DNA from: Bacteroidales bacterium
Lineage (GTDB): Bacteria > Bacteroidota > Bacteroidia > Bacteroidales > UBA932
Length of the DNA: 34,224 nt
Reading direction: 5' to 3'
Assembly: GCA_017454905.1 (NCBI GenBank)
Contig: JAFTCB010000024.1
Span: 1 to 34,224, forward strand
Part shown: positions 6,618 to 15,587 of the stretch, in pieces
Layout of the letters: the number at the start of each line of letters is the position of its first letter
How positions within the stretch are numbered: the first letter of the stretch is position 1
Position numbers and translations under genes: made by a program
Notes under the pieces: generated by a model
The model's input: only the letters and a program-made list of their open reading frames with translations
The model's database searches: none
What the model was told of the DNA's origin: nothing

Positions 6618-7073
6618 ATGATGGTCACTTTCATCGGCGAATATACCTCCAAAGTGGACGACAAAGGGAGACTGGTTTTCCCCGCGCCGCTCAAGGGGGC
6701 CATGCCGCCTGGAAGCGATATGAGGTTCGTCATCAAGAAAGATTTATTCGAACCCTGCCTGGAAATGTACTCCTACGAAGAGTGGGAGCGGCAGTCCGGC
6801 AAGGTCAAAGACAGCCTCGACCTCAATTTCAACCGAAAGCACAAAGATTTCTGGAGAGAATACCTGCGTGACCGGGATATCGTGGAGCCCGACGCCAAGT
6901 TCGGGCGCATCTCGATCAGCCGCAAACTCCTTGATTCCATCGGTGTGAACAAAGAAGTGGTTTTCTCCGGCAATGATTTCAAGATTGAAATCTGGGCCAA
7001 AGAGCGGTTCGAGGCATCCAGACTGTCCAACGAAGAATTCATTGCCATCGCGGAAAGCCTCTCCAAGCAATAG
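6618..7073 (+). CDS. mraZ: Transcriptional regulator MraZ
   Basis: The product has 151 residues with two MraZ/AbrB-like swapped-hairpin domains. The first begins FIGEYTSKVDDKGRLVFPAPLK (only its key residues Asp-Lys-Gly-Arg are diagnostic) and the second contains DAKFGRISISRKLLDSIG. MraZ is a ring-forming DNA-binding protein that represses its own operon. It is the first gene of the division and cell-wall cluster, and the TGGAA repeats just upstream are its likely target. Two adjacent ATG codons (6618 and 6621) are possible starts; they differ by one residue and family members often begin close to the FIGEY motif. rsmH follows after 15 nt. Confidence 0.93.
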   Translation: MMVTFIGEYTSKVDDKGRLVFPAPLKGAMPPGSDMRFVIKKDLFEPCLEMYSYEEWERQSGKVKDSLDLNFNRKHKDFWREYLRDRDIVEPDAKFGRISISRKLLDSIGVNKEVVFSGNDFKIEIWAKERFEASRLSNEEFIAIAESLSKQ

Positions 7074-7088
7074 AGGGGGCTCCGCAAG

Positions 7089-7994
7089 ATGTCAGAATAC
7101 CACAATCCCGTACTCCTGAAACCCAGCGTAGACGCCCTGGTCCTCAACCCGGACGGCTTCTATGCCGATGCCACTTTCGGCGGCGGCGGGCACAGCCGCG
7201 AGATCCTCTCCCGGCTCTCCCCGAAGGGACGGCTGATGGCCTTCGACCGTGACGGCGACGCCCTCGCCCAGGCCCCGGAAGACCCGCGGTTCATTCTTAT
7301 ACACAACAATTTCCGCTTCATCCACAACTACACCCTCCTGCATGCCGCAGAAGGGCTCGACGGGATCCTCGCCGACCTGGGCGTGAGTTCCCACCAGTTC
7401 GATACCGCGGAGAGAGGATTCTCTTTCCGCTTCCCCCAGGCCCCGCTTGATATGCGAATGAACGTGCAGGGCGGTAAGACCGCTGCTGACATCGTCAATT
7501 CTTATACGCAAGAAGAATTGGAAAAGATTTTCCGGCTCTACGGAGAGCTCGACAACGCGCACCGGGTGGCCCGGCTCATCGCCGCCGCCCGCAGCGCCGC
7601 GCCGATCCTCACCACAGACGACCTCGACCGTGCCATCGCGGCAGCCCTGCCCTCATTCGCCGAACATAAGTACCTCGCCAAGGTCTACCAGGCCCTGCGC
7701 ATCGAGGTCAACGAAGAGATGCGTGCGCTGGAGAAATTCCTCTCCGGCGCCGCCGCATCGCTCAAACCCGGCGGCCGGCTGGCCGTCATCACCTACCACT
7801 CCCTCGAAGACCGGATGGTCAAGAATTTCATCCGTTCCGGCAACACCGGGGGTACGGAGGAGAAAGATGTTTACGGACGGAGCAGCGCGCCCCTGAAGGC
7901 CGTGGAACGCAAGCCGGTACTGCCCGGCGAAGCGGAGATCGCAGCCAACACCCGCGCGCGCAGCGCCAAACTCAGAATCGCGCAGAAGATATGA
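7089..7994 (+). CDS. rsmH: 16S rRNA (cytosine1402-N4)-methyltransferase RsmH
   Basis: The 301-residue protein opens with YHNPVLLKPSVDAL and carries the SAM-binding motif DATFGGGGHSREIL (about residues 27-40). DLGVSSHQFD follows near 97-106 and RLAVITYHSLEDRMVKNF near 230-248. All three are diagnostic of RsmH (MraW). It methylates N4 of C1402 in the decoding centre of 16S rRNA. Length is usual for the family. The gene ends in an ATGA overlap with ftsL. Confidence 0.97.
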   Translation: MSEYHNPVLLKPSVDALVLNPDGFYADATFGGGGHSREILSRLSPKGRLMAFDRDGDALAQAPEDPRFILIHNNFRFIHNYTLLHAAEGLDGILADLGVSSHQFDTAERGFSFRFPQAPLDMRMNVQGGKTAADIVNSYTQEELEKIFRLYGELDNAHRVARLIAAARSAAPILTTDDLDRAIAAALPSFAEHKYLAKVYQALRIEVNEEMRALEKFLSGAAASLKPGGRLAVITYHSLEDRMVKNFIRSGNTGGTEEKDVYGRSSAPLKAVERKPVLPGEAEIAANTRARSAKLRIAQKI

Positions 7995-8338
7995 AGACCT
8001 GGAAGATAGCCGACATCGGACTGTTCTTCAAGAACAGCTTCCGCGCGATGCTCAAGGGGGAGTTCCTGCTCCGCCTCAACGTCGGGCGCTACTTCATCCA
8101 TATCGCCTACACCTTCCTGCTGTTCGGGCTTATCATCTGGATCAGCCTGATGATCGAGACCACGATGTCCAAGGTGGAGAAGAACAAGGCGGTGCTGAAA
8201 GAACTCGAGATCGTCCATTCCCAAAAGGTCTTCGAAGTAGTCAACGTGAGCCGCCGGTCCAGCGTGGACGAGCTGCTCTCAGGCATGGGATCCAAAGTCA
8301 CTGAACCGGAAAAACCCGCATCGGTCGTAAAGAGATGA
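7991..8338 (+). CDS. ftsL: FtsL-like cell division protein
   Basis: This is a small 115-residue membrane protein with a cytoplasmic N-terminal region of about 35 residues. One transmembrane segment follows (about 36-57, IAYTFLLFGLIIWISLMI), then a short charged helix likely to form a coiled coil (VEKNKAVLKELEIVHSQKVFEV). Sequence identity to other FtsL proteins is always low. The call rests on size, topology and the fixed position between rsmH and ftsI. In other bacteria FtsL forms a complex with FtsB/DivIC and FtsQ that activates FtsW-FtsI. It has ATGA overlaps with both neighbours. Confidence 0.85.
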   Translation: MKTWKIADIGLFFKNSFRAMLKGEFLLRLNVGRYFIHIAYTFLLFGLIIWISLMIETTMSKVEKNKAVLKELEIVHSQKVFEVVNVSRRSSVDELLSGMGSKVTEPEKPASVVKR

Positions 8339-10233
8339 GCCAGGAAGCCACAACACCCAAACCCAAGAAACGGGACAGGATCGGCGTGATCCTGTACCTG
8401 CTCTACGTGGTGCTGCTGGCCGCCGCGCTGATCCTCATTTTCCGGCTCGCCGGCATCCAGCTTTTCTGGCATCCCGAGCCCAAGATCGCCGAGGCGCTCA
8501 CCCCGTCGAACTCCGTCAACATCATCGAGCCCGCCCGCGGCAACATCCTCGACTCCGAAGGCCGCCTGCTCGCCATCTCCTGCCCGATCTACCAGTTCTA
8601 CATGGACTGCACCGTCCGCAAGGACACCAACACCTCAGAGCAGGAGCAGGTCTGGCTGGACAAGGCCCGGGAACTCGCCGCCGGACTCGCCGTCGAATTC
8701 CCGGAGAAGAGCGCCGACCAGTACTACAAACTGATCAAGGACAGCCGCGCCGCCGGCAAGAAGTACGTCCGCATCGGCCGGCCGGTGGACCGCAACGCCT
8801 ACAACCGCATCATCCAGCTTCCGCTCTTCCGCGAAGGCCGCTACCGCAGCGGCATGATCGTGGAGCAGGAACAGGTCCGGCAGTATCCCTACGGCAAGCT
8901 CGCCCGCCGCACCATCGGCTTCGTGCGCAACAATAAATCGCAGGTCACCAACACCCACATCGGCCTGGAAGGCAAGTTCGACTACGTCCTCCACGGCCAG
9001 GAAGGCCGTGAATGGATGCGCGTGACGGACTACGGCCGCGTGCGCAACAGCGACAGCGCCTATGTCAAGGCCGTCGACGGACAGGACCTGCGCATCACGC
9101 TCAACATCGACTACCAGGACATCGCCGACCAGGCGCTCCGCGAGCAGATCGTGGAGGAGCCCGACCTCGAAGGAGCCTGCCTCGTGCTGATGGAAGTCCG
9201 CACCGGCGCCATCCGCGCGATGGTCAACCTCGTCCGCGAAGACGGCACGGGCCCCTTCGAGGAGATCCAGAACCTGGCCATCGGCCGCAAGGGCGAGCCG
9301 GGCTCCGTCTTCAAGACCGTGACCCTGATGTCGGTGCTCAACGACGGTTTCATCCACAGCCTGGACGAGACCCTGCCCGCGACCAACGGCCATGTGGCCG
9401 GGACCACGATCAACGACGCCCACATCCCGGACTTCGCCCGCCAGCACAAGACCAACCGCATCTCGGTCCTGGACGGCTTCAAGATCTCGTCCAACTACGT
9501 CTTCGCCACCCTGGCTGTCAAGAACTACGGCATCGAGAAGGGCAAGGGCCGCGGGAACGGCCTGGAGAAGACCGAACGCTTCCTGCAGAACATCTACAAC
9601 TACAAGCTCGGCGAGGCCTTCGCCTTCGACCTGGACGGCCTGCAGACCCCCACGATCCCCAGCCCCGCGACCCGCTACTGGACGGACACTGACCTGGGAT
9701 CCATCGGGTTCGGCTACAGCACGGAGGAGACCCCGCTGCATATCCTGACCTTCTACAATGCCATCGCCAACAAGGGCCGGATGATGAAGCCCTACCTGGT
9801 CGAGAGCATCGAGGAGAACGGGGTCGTCACCGAACGGCGCGGACCGGGCGTCCTCAACGCGGCCGTCTGTTCCAAGGCCGTCGCGGACACCATCACCCGC
9901 GCGCTCAAGGCCGTCACCGAGGAAGGCACGGCCAAGCGGCTCAAGGATGCCAAGTGCACGGTGGCCGGCAAGACCGGCACCTCCTTCGGCACCTACGCGA
10001 ACGGACAATACCAGGACGCCCAGGGGCGCCGGAAATACCAAGGCACTTTCGTCGGGTTCTTCCCGGCGGAAGCCCCGCAATACAGCATCATCTGCACGGT
10101 GTACTCCAAGCCTACCAGCAAGAGTTTCCAGGGCGGCGGCATTCCCGCCCGCGCAATCCGCACCGTCATCGACAAGTTGTACAACATCGACCCGGTCTTC
10201 CGGGAAACCATCAAAAGGAATCCGACGAAATGA
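8335..10233 (+). CDS. ftsI: Division-specific penicillin-binding protein FtsI (class B PBP, septal transpeptidase)
   Basis: The 632-residue protein has a cytoplasmic tail and one transmembrane segment (about 19-41). A PBP dimerisation domain starts with the PARGNILDSEGRLLA motif. The transpeptidase domain carries all three active-site motifs: S324-V-F-K327, S385-S-N387 and K546-T-G548. It cross-links septal peptidoglycan together with FtsW. The C-terminus ends shortly after the catalytic domain (YNIDPVF...), so no PASTA domain is present, although some Bacteroidota FtsI proteins carry one. ATGA overlaps with ftsL and murE suggest coupled translation. Confidence 0.96.
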   Translation: MSQEATTPKPKKRDRIGVILYLLYVVLLAAALILIFRLAGIQLFWHPEPKIAEALTPSNSVNIIEPARGNILDSEGRLLAISCPIYQFYMDCTVRKDTNTSEQEQVWLDKARELAAGLAVEFPEKSADQYYKLIKDSRAAGKKYVRIGRPVDRNAYNRIIQLPLFREGRYRSGMIVEQEQVRQYPYGKLARRTIGFVRNNKSQVTNTHIGLEGKFDYVLHGQEGREWMRVTDYGRVRNSDSAYVKAVDGQDLRITLNIDYQDIADQALREQIVEEPDLEGACLVLMEVRTGAIRAMVNLVREDGTGPFEEIQNLAIGRKGEPGSVFKTVTLMSVLNDGFIHSLDETLPATNGHVAGTTINDAHIPDFARQHKTNRISVLDGFKISSNYVFATLAVKNYGIEKGKGRGNGLEKTERFLQNIYNYKLGEAFAFDLDGLQTPTIPSPATRYWTDTDLGSIGFGYSTEETPLHILTFYNAIANKGRMMKPYLVESIEENGVVTERRGPGVLNAAVCSKAVADTITRALKAVTEEGTAKRLKDAKCTVAGKTGTSFGTYANGQYQDAQGRRKYQGTFVGFFPAEAPQYSIICTVYSKPTSKSFQGGGIPARAIRTVIDKLYNIDPVFRETIKRNPTK

Positions 10234-11690
10234 GACTCAGTGACATCATAAAAGACTGCGGTGTTCTCTCCGTCCAGGGCAATCCGGACGTGGAGATCAC
10301 TTCGCTGACCAACGACTCCCGCCGCGTGCAGCCGGGCAGCCTGTTCATCGCCGTGAACGGATGCGGAAACGACGGGCGGGCGTATATCGCCAATGCCATC
10401 GAGGCCGGTGCCGCCGCGGTGATGTATGAAGCCCCGGCGACACCTCTGTCCGAGGACGTCACGGCAGTGACGGTCTCAGACAGCCGCCTGGCCGTCGCCA
10501 TGGCGGCGGACGCCTACTACGGCCACCCGAGCGGCAAGCTCCGCCTCGTGGGCATCACCGGCACCAACGGCAAGACCACGACCGTCACGCTGCTCTACCA
10601 CCTCTTCCGCGGCCTGGGCTACGAATGCGGCCTGCTCTCCACCATCGCCAACTACATCGGCACCCGCCGGAGCGAGACCGCCAATACCACCTCCGACCCC
10701 GTCACGATCAATTCCCTGCTCGCAGGGATGGTCGAAGCCGGTTGCGAATACTGCTTCATGGAAGTCAGTTCGATCGGTGTCGAGCAGCAGCGGATCGCCG
10801 GGCTGGAATTCTGCGCGGGCATCTTCTCCAACCTCACCCACGATCACCTCGACTACCACGGCACCTTCGCGGAGTATCTCCGCTGCAAGAAGCTGTTCTT
10901 CGACCGGCTGCCCGCTTCCGCTTCCGCCATCATCAACCTGGACGACAAGCACGGCGAAGTGATGGTCCAGAACACCCGCGCCAAGGTGGTCGGATACTCC
11001 TGCCGGGGCGCCGCAGACCATACCGCGCGCATCCTCGAGGAGAGTTTCGAGGGAATGCTCCTGCGGATCGACGGTCGCGAGGTCTGGACGCGCCTCATCG
11101 GGGCGCACAACGCCTACAACCTGCTGGCCATCTACACCACGGCCCGCGTCCTCGGCGTACCGGCGGACGAAGCCCTGGTCGCCCTCTCCCGGCTTGAATC
11201 CGCAAAAGGCCGCCTGGAGACCCTCCGCGGACCGAAGGACCTGAGCGTCGTCATCGACTACGCCCACACGCCGGACGCCCTGGAGAACGTCCTGAAGACC
11301 CTGCGCGACGTCGCACCCGAGCGCCAGCTCATCTGCCTTTTCGGCTGCGGCGGGGACCGCGACAAGACAAAGCGTCCGGAAATGGGCGCCGTCGCCGCCA
11401 GGCTCGCGGACCGCATCTTCCTGACCTCCGACAACAGCCGGAGCGAACGGACGGAAGACATCCTGGAAGACATCAAGGCAGGCATGGACGCCGCCGCCAT
11501 GGCCAAGACCGTCTGCATCGCAGACCGCCGCGAGGCCATCCGCACCGCCCTCCTGCTCGCTCCCAAGGGAGCCACCCTCCTGCTGGCCGGCAAAGGCCAC
11601 GAAACCTATCAGATCCTCGGCAAGGTCAAAAGCCACTTTGACGAGCGCGAGATCGTACTGGAAACCTTCAAAACCCTCGAATCATGCTGA
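10230..11690 (+). CDS. murE: UDP-MurNAc-L-Ala-D-Glu ligase MurE (probably meso-diaminopimelate-adding)
   Basis: This 486-residue Mur ligase adds the third residue of the peptidoglycan stem peptide using ATP. The N-terminal UDP-binding domain contains TNDSRRVQPGSLF. The P-loop is G111-TNGKTTT (111-118), and AGKGHETYQ marks the C-terminal domain. The substrate-specifying loop reads D401-N-S-R404, where meso-DAP enzymes usually have DNPR; the Arg that contacts DAP is kept, so meso-DAP remains the best guess. The ATG at 10230 overlaps the ftsI stop by ATGA. The frame is open further upstream, but only inside ftsI. It overlaps mraY by 7 nt. Confidence 0.95.
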   Translation: MRLSDIIKDCGVLSVQGNPDVEITSLTNDSRRVQPGSLFIAVNGCGNDGRAYIANAIEAGAAAVMYEAPATPLSEDVTAVTVSDSRLAVAMAADAYYGHPSGKLRLVGITGTNGKTTTVTLLYHLFRGLGYECGLLSTIANYIGTRRSETANTTSDPVTINSLLAGMVEAGCEYCFMEVSSIGVEQQRIAGLEFCAGIFSNLTHDHLDYHGTFAEYLRCKKLFFDRLPASASAIINLDDKHGEVMVQNTRAKVVGYSCRGAADHTARILEESFEGMLLRIDGREVWTRLIGAHNAYNLLAIYTTARVLGVPADEALVALSRLESAKGRLETLRGPKDLSVVIDYAHTPDALENVLKTLRDVAPERQLICLFGCGGDRDKTKRPEMGAVAARLADRIFLTSDNSRSERTEDILEDIKAGMDAAAMAKTVCIADRREAIRTALLLAPKGATLLLAGKGHETYQILGKVKSHFDEREIVLETFKTLESC

Positions 11691-12841
11691 ATCATCTCAT
11701 AGACTGGCTGGAGGCCCTGGGAGTCCACATCCCGGGCGCCGGCCTGATGAATTACCTCTCCTTCCGTGCCATGGCGGCCGCCGTCATCAGCATGCTGATC
11801 GCCTTCTTCGCCGGGAAGCGCATCATCCGGCGCCTGCAGCGCCACCAGATCGGCGAAGAGATCCGCGACCTCGGCCTGGAAGGCCAGATGCAGAAGAAAG
11901 GCACGCCCACGATGGGCGGCGTGATCATCATCATCGCCGTCCTGGGGTCCGCCCTGCTGGTCTGCCGGCTGGACAGCATCTATACCTTCCTGCTGATCCT
12001 GACCACCCTCTGGAGCGGTGCGATCGGATTCGCGGACGACTATATCAAAGTATTCAAGCACAAAAAGGAAGGCATGAGCGAACGCGGCAAACTGGTCCTC
12101 CAGTTCGGCCTCGGCCTGGTCATCGCCCTGACCGTCTGCATCAGCCCCGCCATCCCCACCGACCGCCTCGTGACCACCATCCCCTTCGTCAAGGCGCATG
12201 AGTTCGACTACTCCTGGCTTTCTCCCTTCAAGGGCCAGCTGGGCGTCTACTGCTCCTGGGGCATCTACATGCTGATGATCATCGTCGTGATGCTCGCCTG
12301 CTCCAACGGAGCCAACCTGACAGACGGCATGGACGGCCTGGCCGTGGGCACATCCGCCATCGTCGGCGTTGCCCTGGGTATCATGGCCTGGCTGAGCGGT
12401 GACGCCCTGAACGCCAAGTACCTCAACATCATGCTCATCCCCGGAGCCGGTGAAGTGGCCATCTACATGGCCGCCTTCGTGGGAGCCCTGATCGGCTTCC
12501 TGTGGTACAACACCTTCCCGGCACAGGTCTTCATGGGCGATACGGGAAGCCTGACCATCGGCGGCGTGATCGGCGTGACGGCCGTGCTCATCCGCAAGGA
12601 GCTGCTGCTGCCCATCCTCTGCGGCATCTTCCTGATGGAGAGCCTCTCCGTGATCATCCAGCGCAGATACTTCAAGTACACCAAGCACAAATACGGCGAG
12701 GGGCGGCGCGTCTTCCTGATGGCCCCGCTGCACCACCATTACCAGAAGCAGGGCATCCCGGAGCCGCGGATCGTCACCCGCTTCTGGATCGTCGGCATCA
12801 TCCTCGCGGTCAGCACGCTGGCCCTGTTGAAAATCAGATAG
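11684..12841 (+). CDS. mraY: Phospho-MurNAc-pentapeptide transferase MraY
   Basis: The integral membrane enzyme has 385 residues and about ten transmembrane helices. It transfers phospho-MurNAc-pentapeptide to undecaprenyl phosphate to make lipid I at the inner face of the cytoplasmic membrane. Diagnostic motifs are KKGTPTMGG (about 71-79), FADD with D118-D119 binding Mg, NLTDGMDGLA (about 211-220), FMGDTGSL and the PLHHHYQ loop. All catalytic Asp and His residues are in place. It overlaps the murE end by 7 nt, and murD follows after 16 nt. Confidence 0.97.
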   Translation: MLNHLIDWLEALGVHIPGAGLMNYLSFRAMAAAVISMLIAFFAGKRIIRRLQRHQIGEEIRDLGLEGQMQKKGTPTMGGVIIIIAVLGSALLVCRLDSIYTFLLILTTLWSGAIGFADDYIKVFKHKKEGMSERGKLVLQFGLGLVIALTVCISPAIPTDRLVTTIPFVKAHEFDYSWLSPFKGQLGVYCSWGIYMLMIIVVMLACSNGANLTDGMDGLAVGTSAIVGVALGIMAWLSGDALNAKYLNIMLIPGAGEVAIYMAAFVGALIGFLWYNTFPAQVFMGDTGSLTIGGVIGVTAVLIRKELLLPILCGIFLMESLSVIIQRRYFKYTKHKYGEGRRVFLMAPLHHHYQKQGIPEPRIVTRFWIVGIILAVSTLALLKIR

Positions 12842-12857
12842 AAAAGAAAAACAAGAT

Positions 12858-14198
12858 ATGGCAAGAATCGTAGTATTGGGAGGAGCGGAAAGCGGCGTGG
12901 GCGCCGCGGTGCTCGCGAAAGTCAAAGGATTCGACGTCTTCCTGTCCGACAACGGGAAGATCAAGGACGAGTACCTCGCCACCCTCCGTCAGTGGGACAT
13001 TCCGTTCGAGCAGGGCGGGCACACGCCGGAACTCGTCCTCAACGCGGACGAGGTGGTCAAAAGCCCGGGCATCCCGGGGACGGCCCCGATGGTCATGGCC
13101 CTGCGCGAACAGGGCACGCACATCATCTCCGAGATCGAGTTCGCCGCCCGTTACGACAAGGCGAAGAAAATCTGCATCACCGGATCCAACGGCAAGACCA
13201 CGACCACTTCCCTGATCTATTACCTGCTCAAGGAAGCCGGGCTCAACGCCGGGCTGGGCGGCAACATCGGCAAGAGCTACGCCCTGCAGGTAGCCACCGA
13301 GCAGCACGACTACTACGTACTGGAAATCAGCAGCTTCCAGCTGGACGACGCGTATGATTTCCGGCCGGACATCGCCATCATCACCAACATCACCCCGGAC
13401 CACCTCGACCGCTACGACCACAAGATCGAGAACTACGCCCGGGCGAAATTCCGCATCACGCGCAACCTCCGTCCGGAGGACTGCTTCATCTTCGACTCCG
13501 ACGACGCCATCACGATCGCCCAGCTCGGCGAGATCGTCGTCAAGGCCAAGATGCTCCCCTTCACCCAGCAGAAGGAGGTCTCCCAGGGCGCCTTCCTCCG
13601 TGACGACCGCATCGTCGTCCGCTACGAGCAGGAGGAGAGCGAGTTCTTCCTGCAGGAACTGGCCCTCGGCGGACGACACAACATCTACAACTCGATGGCC
13701 GCCGCGCTGGCTGCCAAGGCGACCGGCATCAGCAACGAGGTCATCCGCCACAGCCTGAAGACCTTCTCCCCGATCGAGCACCGGCTGGAGCCGGTCCTCA
13801 GCATCCGGGACGTCCTCTATATCAACGACTCCAAGGCCACCAACATCGACGCCGCCTGGTATGCCCTCGAGTGCCAGACCCGGCCGGTCGTCTGGATCGT
13901 CGGCGGCAAGGACAAGGGAAATGACTACAGCATCCTGAACGAAGTGGTCCGCAAGCGCGTCAAGGCCATCGTCTGCCTCGGGGTGGACAATGCCAAGATC
14001 CACGCCGCCTTCGAGGACATCGTCGGCAAGGAAAACATGACGGACACCCTGTCCGCCGCGGACGCGGTCCGGGCCTCCGCCCGTTTCGCCAGCCCCGGCG
14101 ACGTGGTGCTGCTGAGCCCCTGCTGCGCCAGTTTCGACCTTTTCAAGAGCTACGAAGACCGCGGCGAACAGTTCAAGGAAGCCGTCAGGCACTTATAA
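12858..14198 (+). CDS. murD: UDP-MurNAc-L-alanine:D-glutamate ligase MurD
   Basis: The 446-residue cytoplasmic Mur ligase opens with a Rossmann-type UDP-binding motif (VVLGGAESGVGAAVLA). The ATP P-loop is G109-SNGKTTT, and NITPDHLDRY (about 177-186), HRLEPV and NDSKATNIDAAWYAL follow, all characteristic of MurD. It adds D-glutamate to UDP-MurNAc-L-alanine. Length is usual for the family. ftsW begins 12 nt downstream. Confidence 0.96.
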   Translation: MARIVVLGGAESGVGAAVLAKVKGFDVFLSDNGKIKDEYLATLRQWDIPFEQGGHTPELVLNADEVVKSPGIPGTAPMVMALREQGTHIISEIEFAARYDKAKKICITGSNGKTTTTSLIYYLLKEAGLNAGLGGNIGKSYALQVATEQHDYYVLEISSFQLDDAYDFRPDIAIITNITPDHLDRYDHKIENYARAKFRITRNLRPEDCFIFDSDDAITIAQLGEIVVKAKMLPFTQQKEVSQGAFLRDDRIVVRYEQEESEFFLQELALGGRHNIYNSMAAALAAKATGISNEVIRHSLKTFSPIEHRLEPVLSIRDVLYINDSKATNIDAAWYALECQTRPVVWIVGGKDKGNDYSILNEVVRKRVKAIVCLGVDNAKIHAAFEDIVGKENMTDTLSAADAVRASARFASPGDVVLLSPCCASFDLFKSYEDRGEQFKEAVRHL

Positions 14199-14210
14199 AC
14201 CCGACCGGAC

Positions 14211-15587
14211 ATGGCAACGACAGGCACGAAGAAAAAGAACGGTTCTTTCTGGACCTTTGCAGACCACTTTGAAGGAGACAAGGTGGTGTGGATCATCGTG
14301 CTCCTGCTGATCCTCTTCTCCATCGTCTGCATGTTCTCCTCCTCCTCCCGCCTGCTGCGCGACGGGATGACCCGCCTGGACCTGGTCAAGAACCAGTTCC
14401 TCATCGTGATGGTCGGCCTGGGCATCATCATCGTACTCTACAACATCAAGAACATCCGCTTCTTCCGCTGGTGCAGCCAGTGGGGGTTCCCGCTTTCGCT
14501 GCTGCTGCTCGTCCTGCTGGACACCCACATCAACCTGCCCTTCCTCAAGGCGCTCAACATCAACAACGCCTACCGCATCCTGTCCATCGGCGGGTTCCAG
14601 GTGCATGTCTTCGAAGTGGTCAAGATCGCGATGGTCCTCTATCTCTCCTGGGCGATGGACGCCCTCAAGAAAGGGGAACTGCGACTCGCCAAGCAGGAGA
14701 TCTGGCAGAAGATCTGGTTCCTGTACCTCCCCTTCCTGCTCATCTTCGGGCTCATCATCCCGGGATCCAACTCCAGCGCCATCATCATCGGCCTGCTGAT
14801 GTTCGTGATGATCCTGCTCGGCGGCGGCAACCTCCGCGACATGACCATCCTGGCCCTGGCGGCCGTCCTGCTGCTGGGCATCATCTTCGGCCTGTACAGC
14901 GCCACCAAGAACAGCGCGCATCCGCTGTTCGGCCGCATCGGCACCGGCATCGCCCGTATCTTCGAAGAGGACCACTGGGAGCAGCAGGCGGTCGACTCCC
15001 CCAAGGGAACCATCTCCTACCAGGAAGCCATCGACGCCATCCGCCAGCCCTACAGCGCCAAGATCGCCATCAAGCAGGGCGGACTGATCGGCAAGGGCCC
15101 CGGACAGAGCACCCAGCGCTACGTGGTGCCGGACATGTCCGAGGACTACATGTACAGCTTCATCATCGAAGAATACGGCCTCGTCGGCGGCATCTTCGTC
15201 ATCTTCCTCTATGTCTCCCTGCTGGCGCGCGGTTCGATCATCGTGCGCAACTGCGGCAGCGACCACTACGCCAAACTGACCGTGGCGGGGCTCTGCCTGC
15301 TGATCACGGGCCAGGCTTTCCTGCACATGTTCGTCAACGCGGACATCGGCCCGATGACCGGCCAGACCCTCCCCCTGATCAGCCACGGCAACAGCGCATT
15401 CCTCTGCTTCAGCATCGCCTTCGGCGTCATCCTGTCCTTCAGCCGCATCGCCACGCGCCGGATCGACAGGGAGACCCGGGACGCCGCTCCGCTCGTGGAG
15501 ATGCACGAGAGCGCGGTCCAGGAGCGCCTCAACGACCTGGACGCCTACGAATCCGGACAAATAGACAGCAACGACTATGGAATATAA
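14211..15587 (+). CDS. ftsW: Septal peptidoglycan polymerase FtsW (SEDS family)
   Basis: This polytopic membrane protein has 458 residues and about ten transmembrane helices. Family signatures are GSNSSAIIIGLLMF, the large loop with IGKGPGQSTQRYVVPDMSEDYMYSFI (the Glu-Asp before Tyr corresponds to the conserved acidic SDF site), and ITGQAFLHMFVN...TGQTLPLISHGNSA near the end. FtsW polymerises lipid II and works as a pair with FtsI. The context makes FtsW more likely than RodA. The hydrophilic C-terminal tail of about 45 residues overlaps the murG start by 11 nt. Confidence 0.95.
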   Translation: MATTGTKKKNGSFWTFADHFEGDKVVWIIVLLLILFSIVCMFSSSSRLLRDGMTRLDLVKNQFLIVMVGLGIIIVLYNIKNIRFFRWCSQWGFPLSLLLLVLLDTHINLPFLKALNINNAYRILSIGGFQVHVFEVVKIAMVLYLSWAMDALKKGELRLAKQEIWQKIWFLYLPFLLIFGLIIPGSNSSAIIIGLLMFVMILLGGGNLRDMTILALAAVLLLGIIFGLYSATKNSAHPLFGRIGTGIARIFEEDHWEQQAVDSPKGTISYQEAIDAIRQPYSAKIAIKQGGLIGKGPGQSTQRYVVPDMSEDYMYSFIIEEYGLVGGIFVIFLYVSLLARGSIIVRNCGSDHYAKLTVAGLCLLITGQAFLHMFVNADIGPMTGQTLPLISHGNSAFLCFSIAFGVILSFSRIATRRIDRETRDAAPLVEMHESAVQERLNDLDAYESGQIDSNDYGI

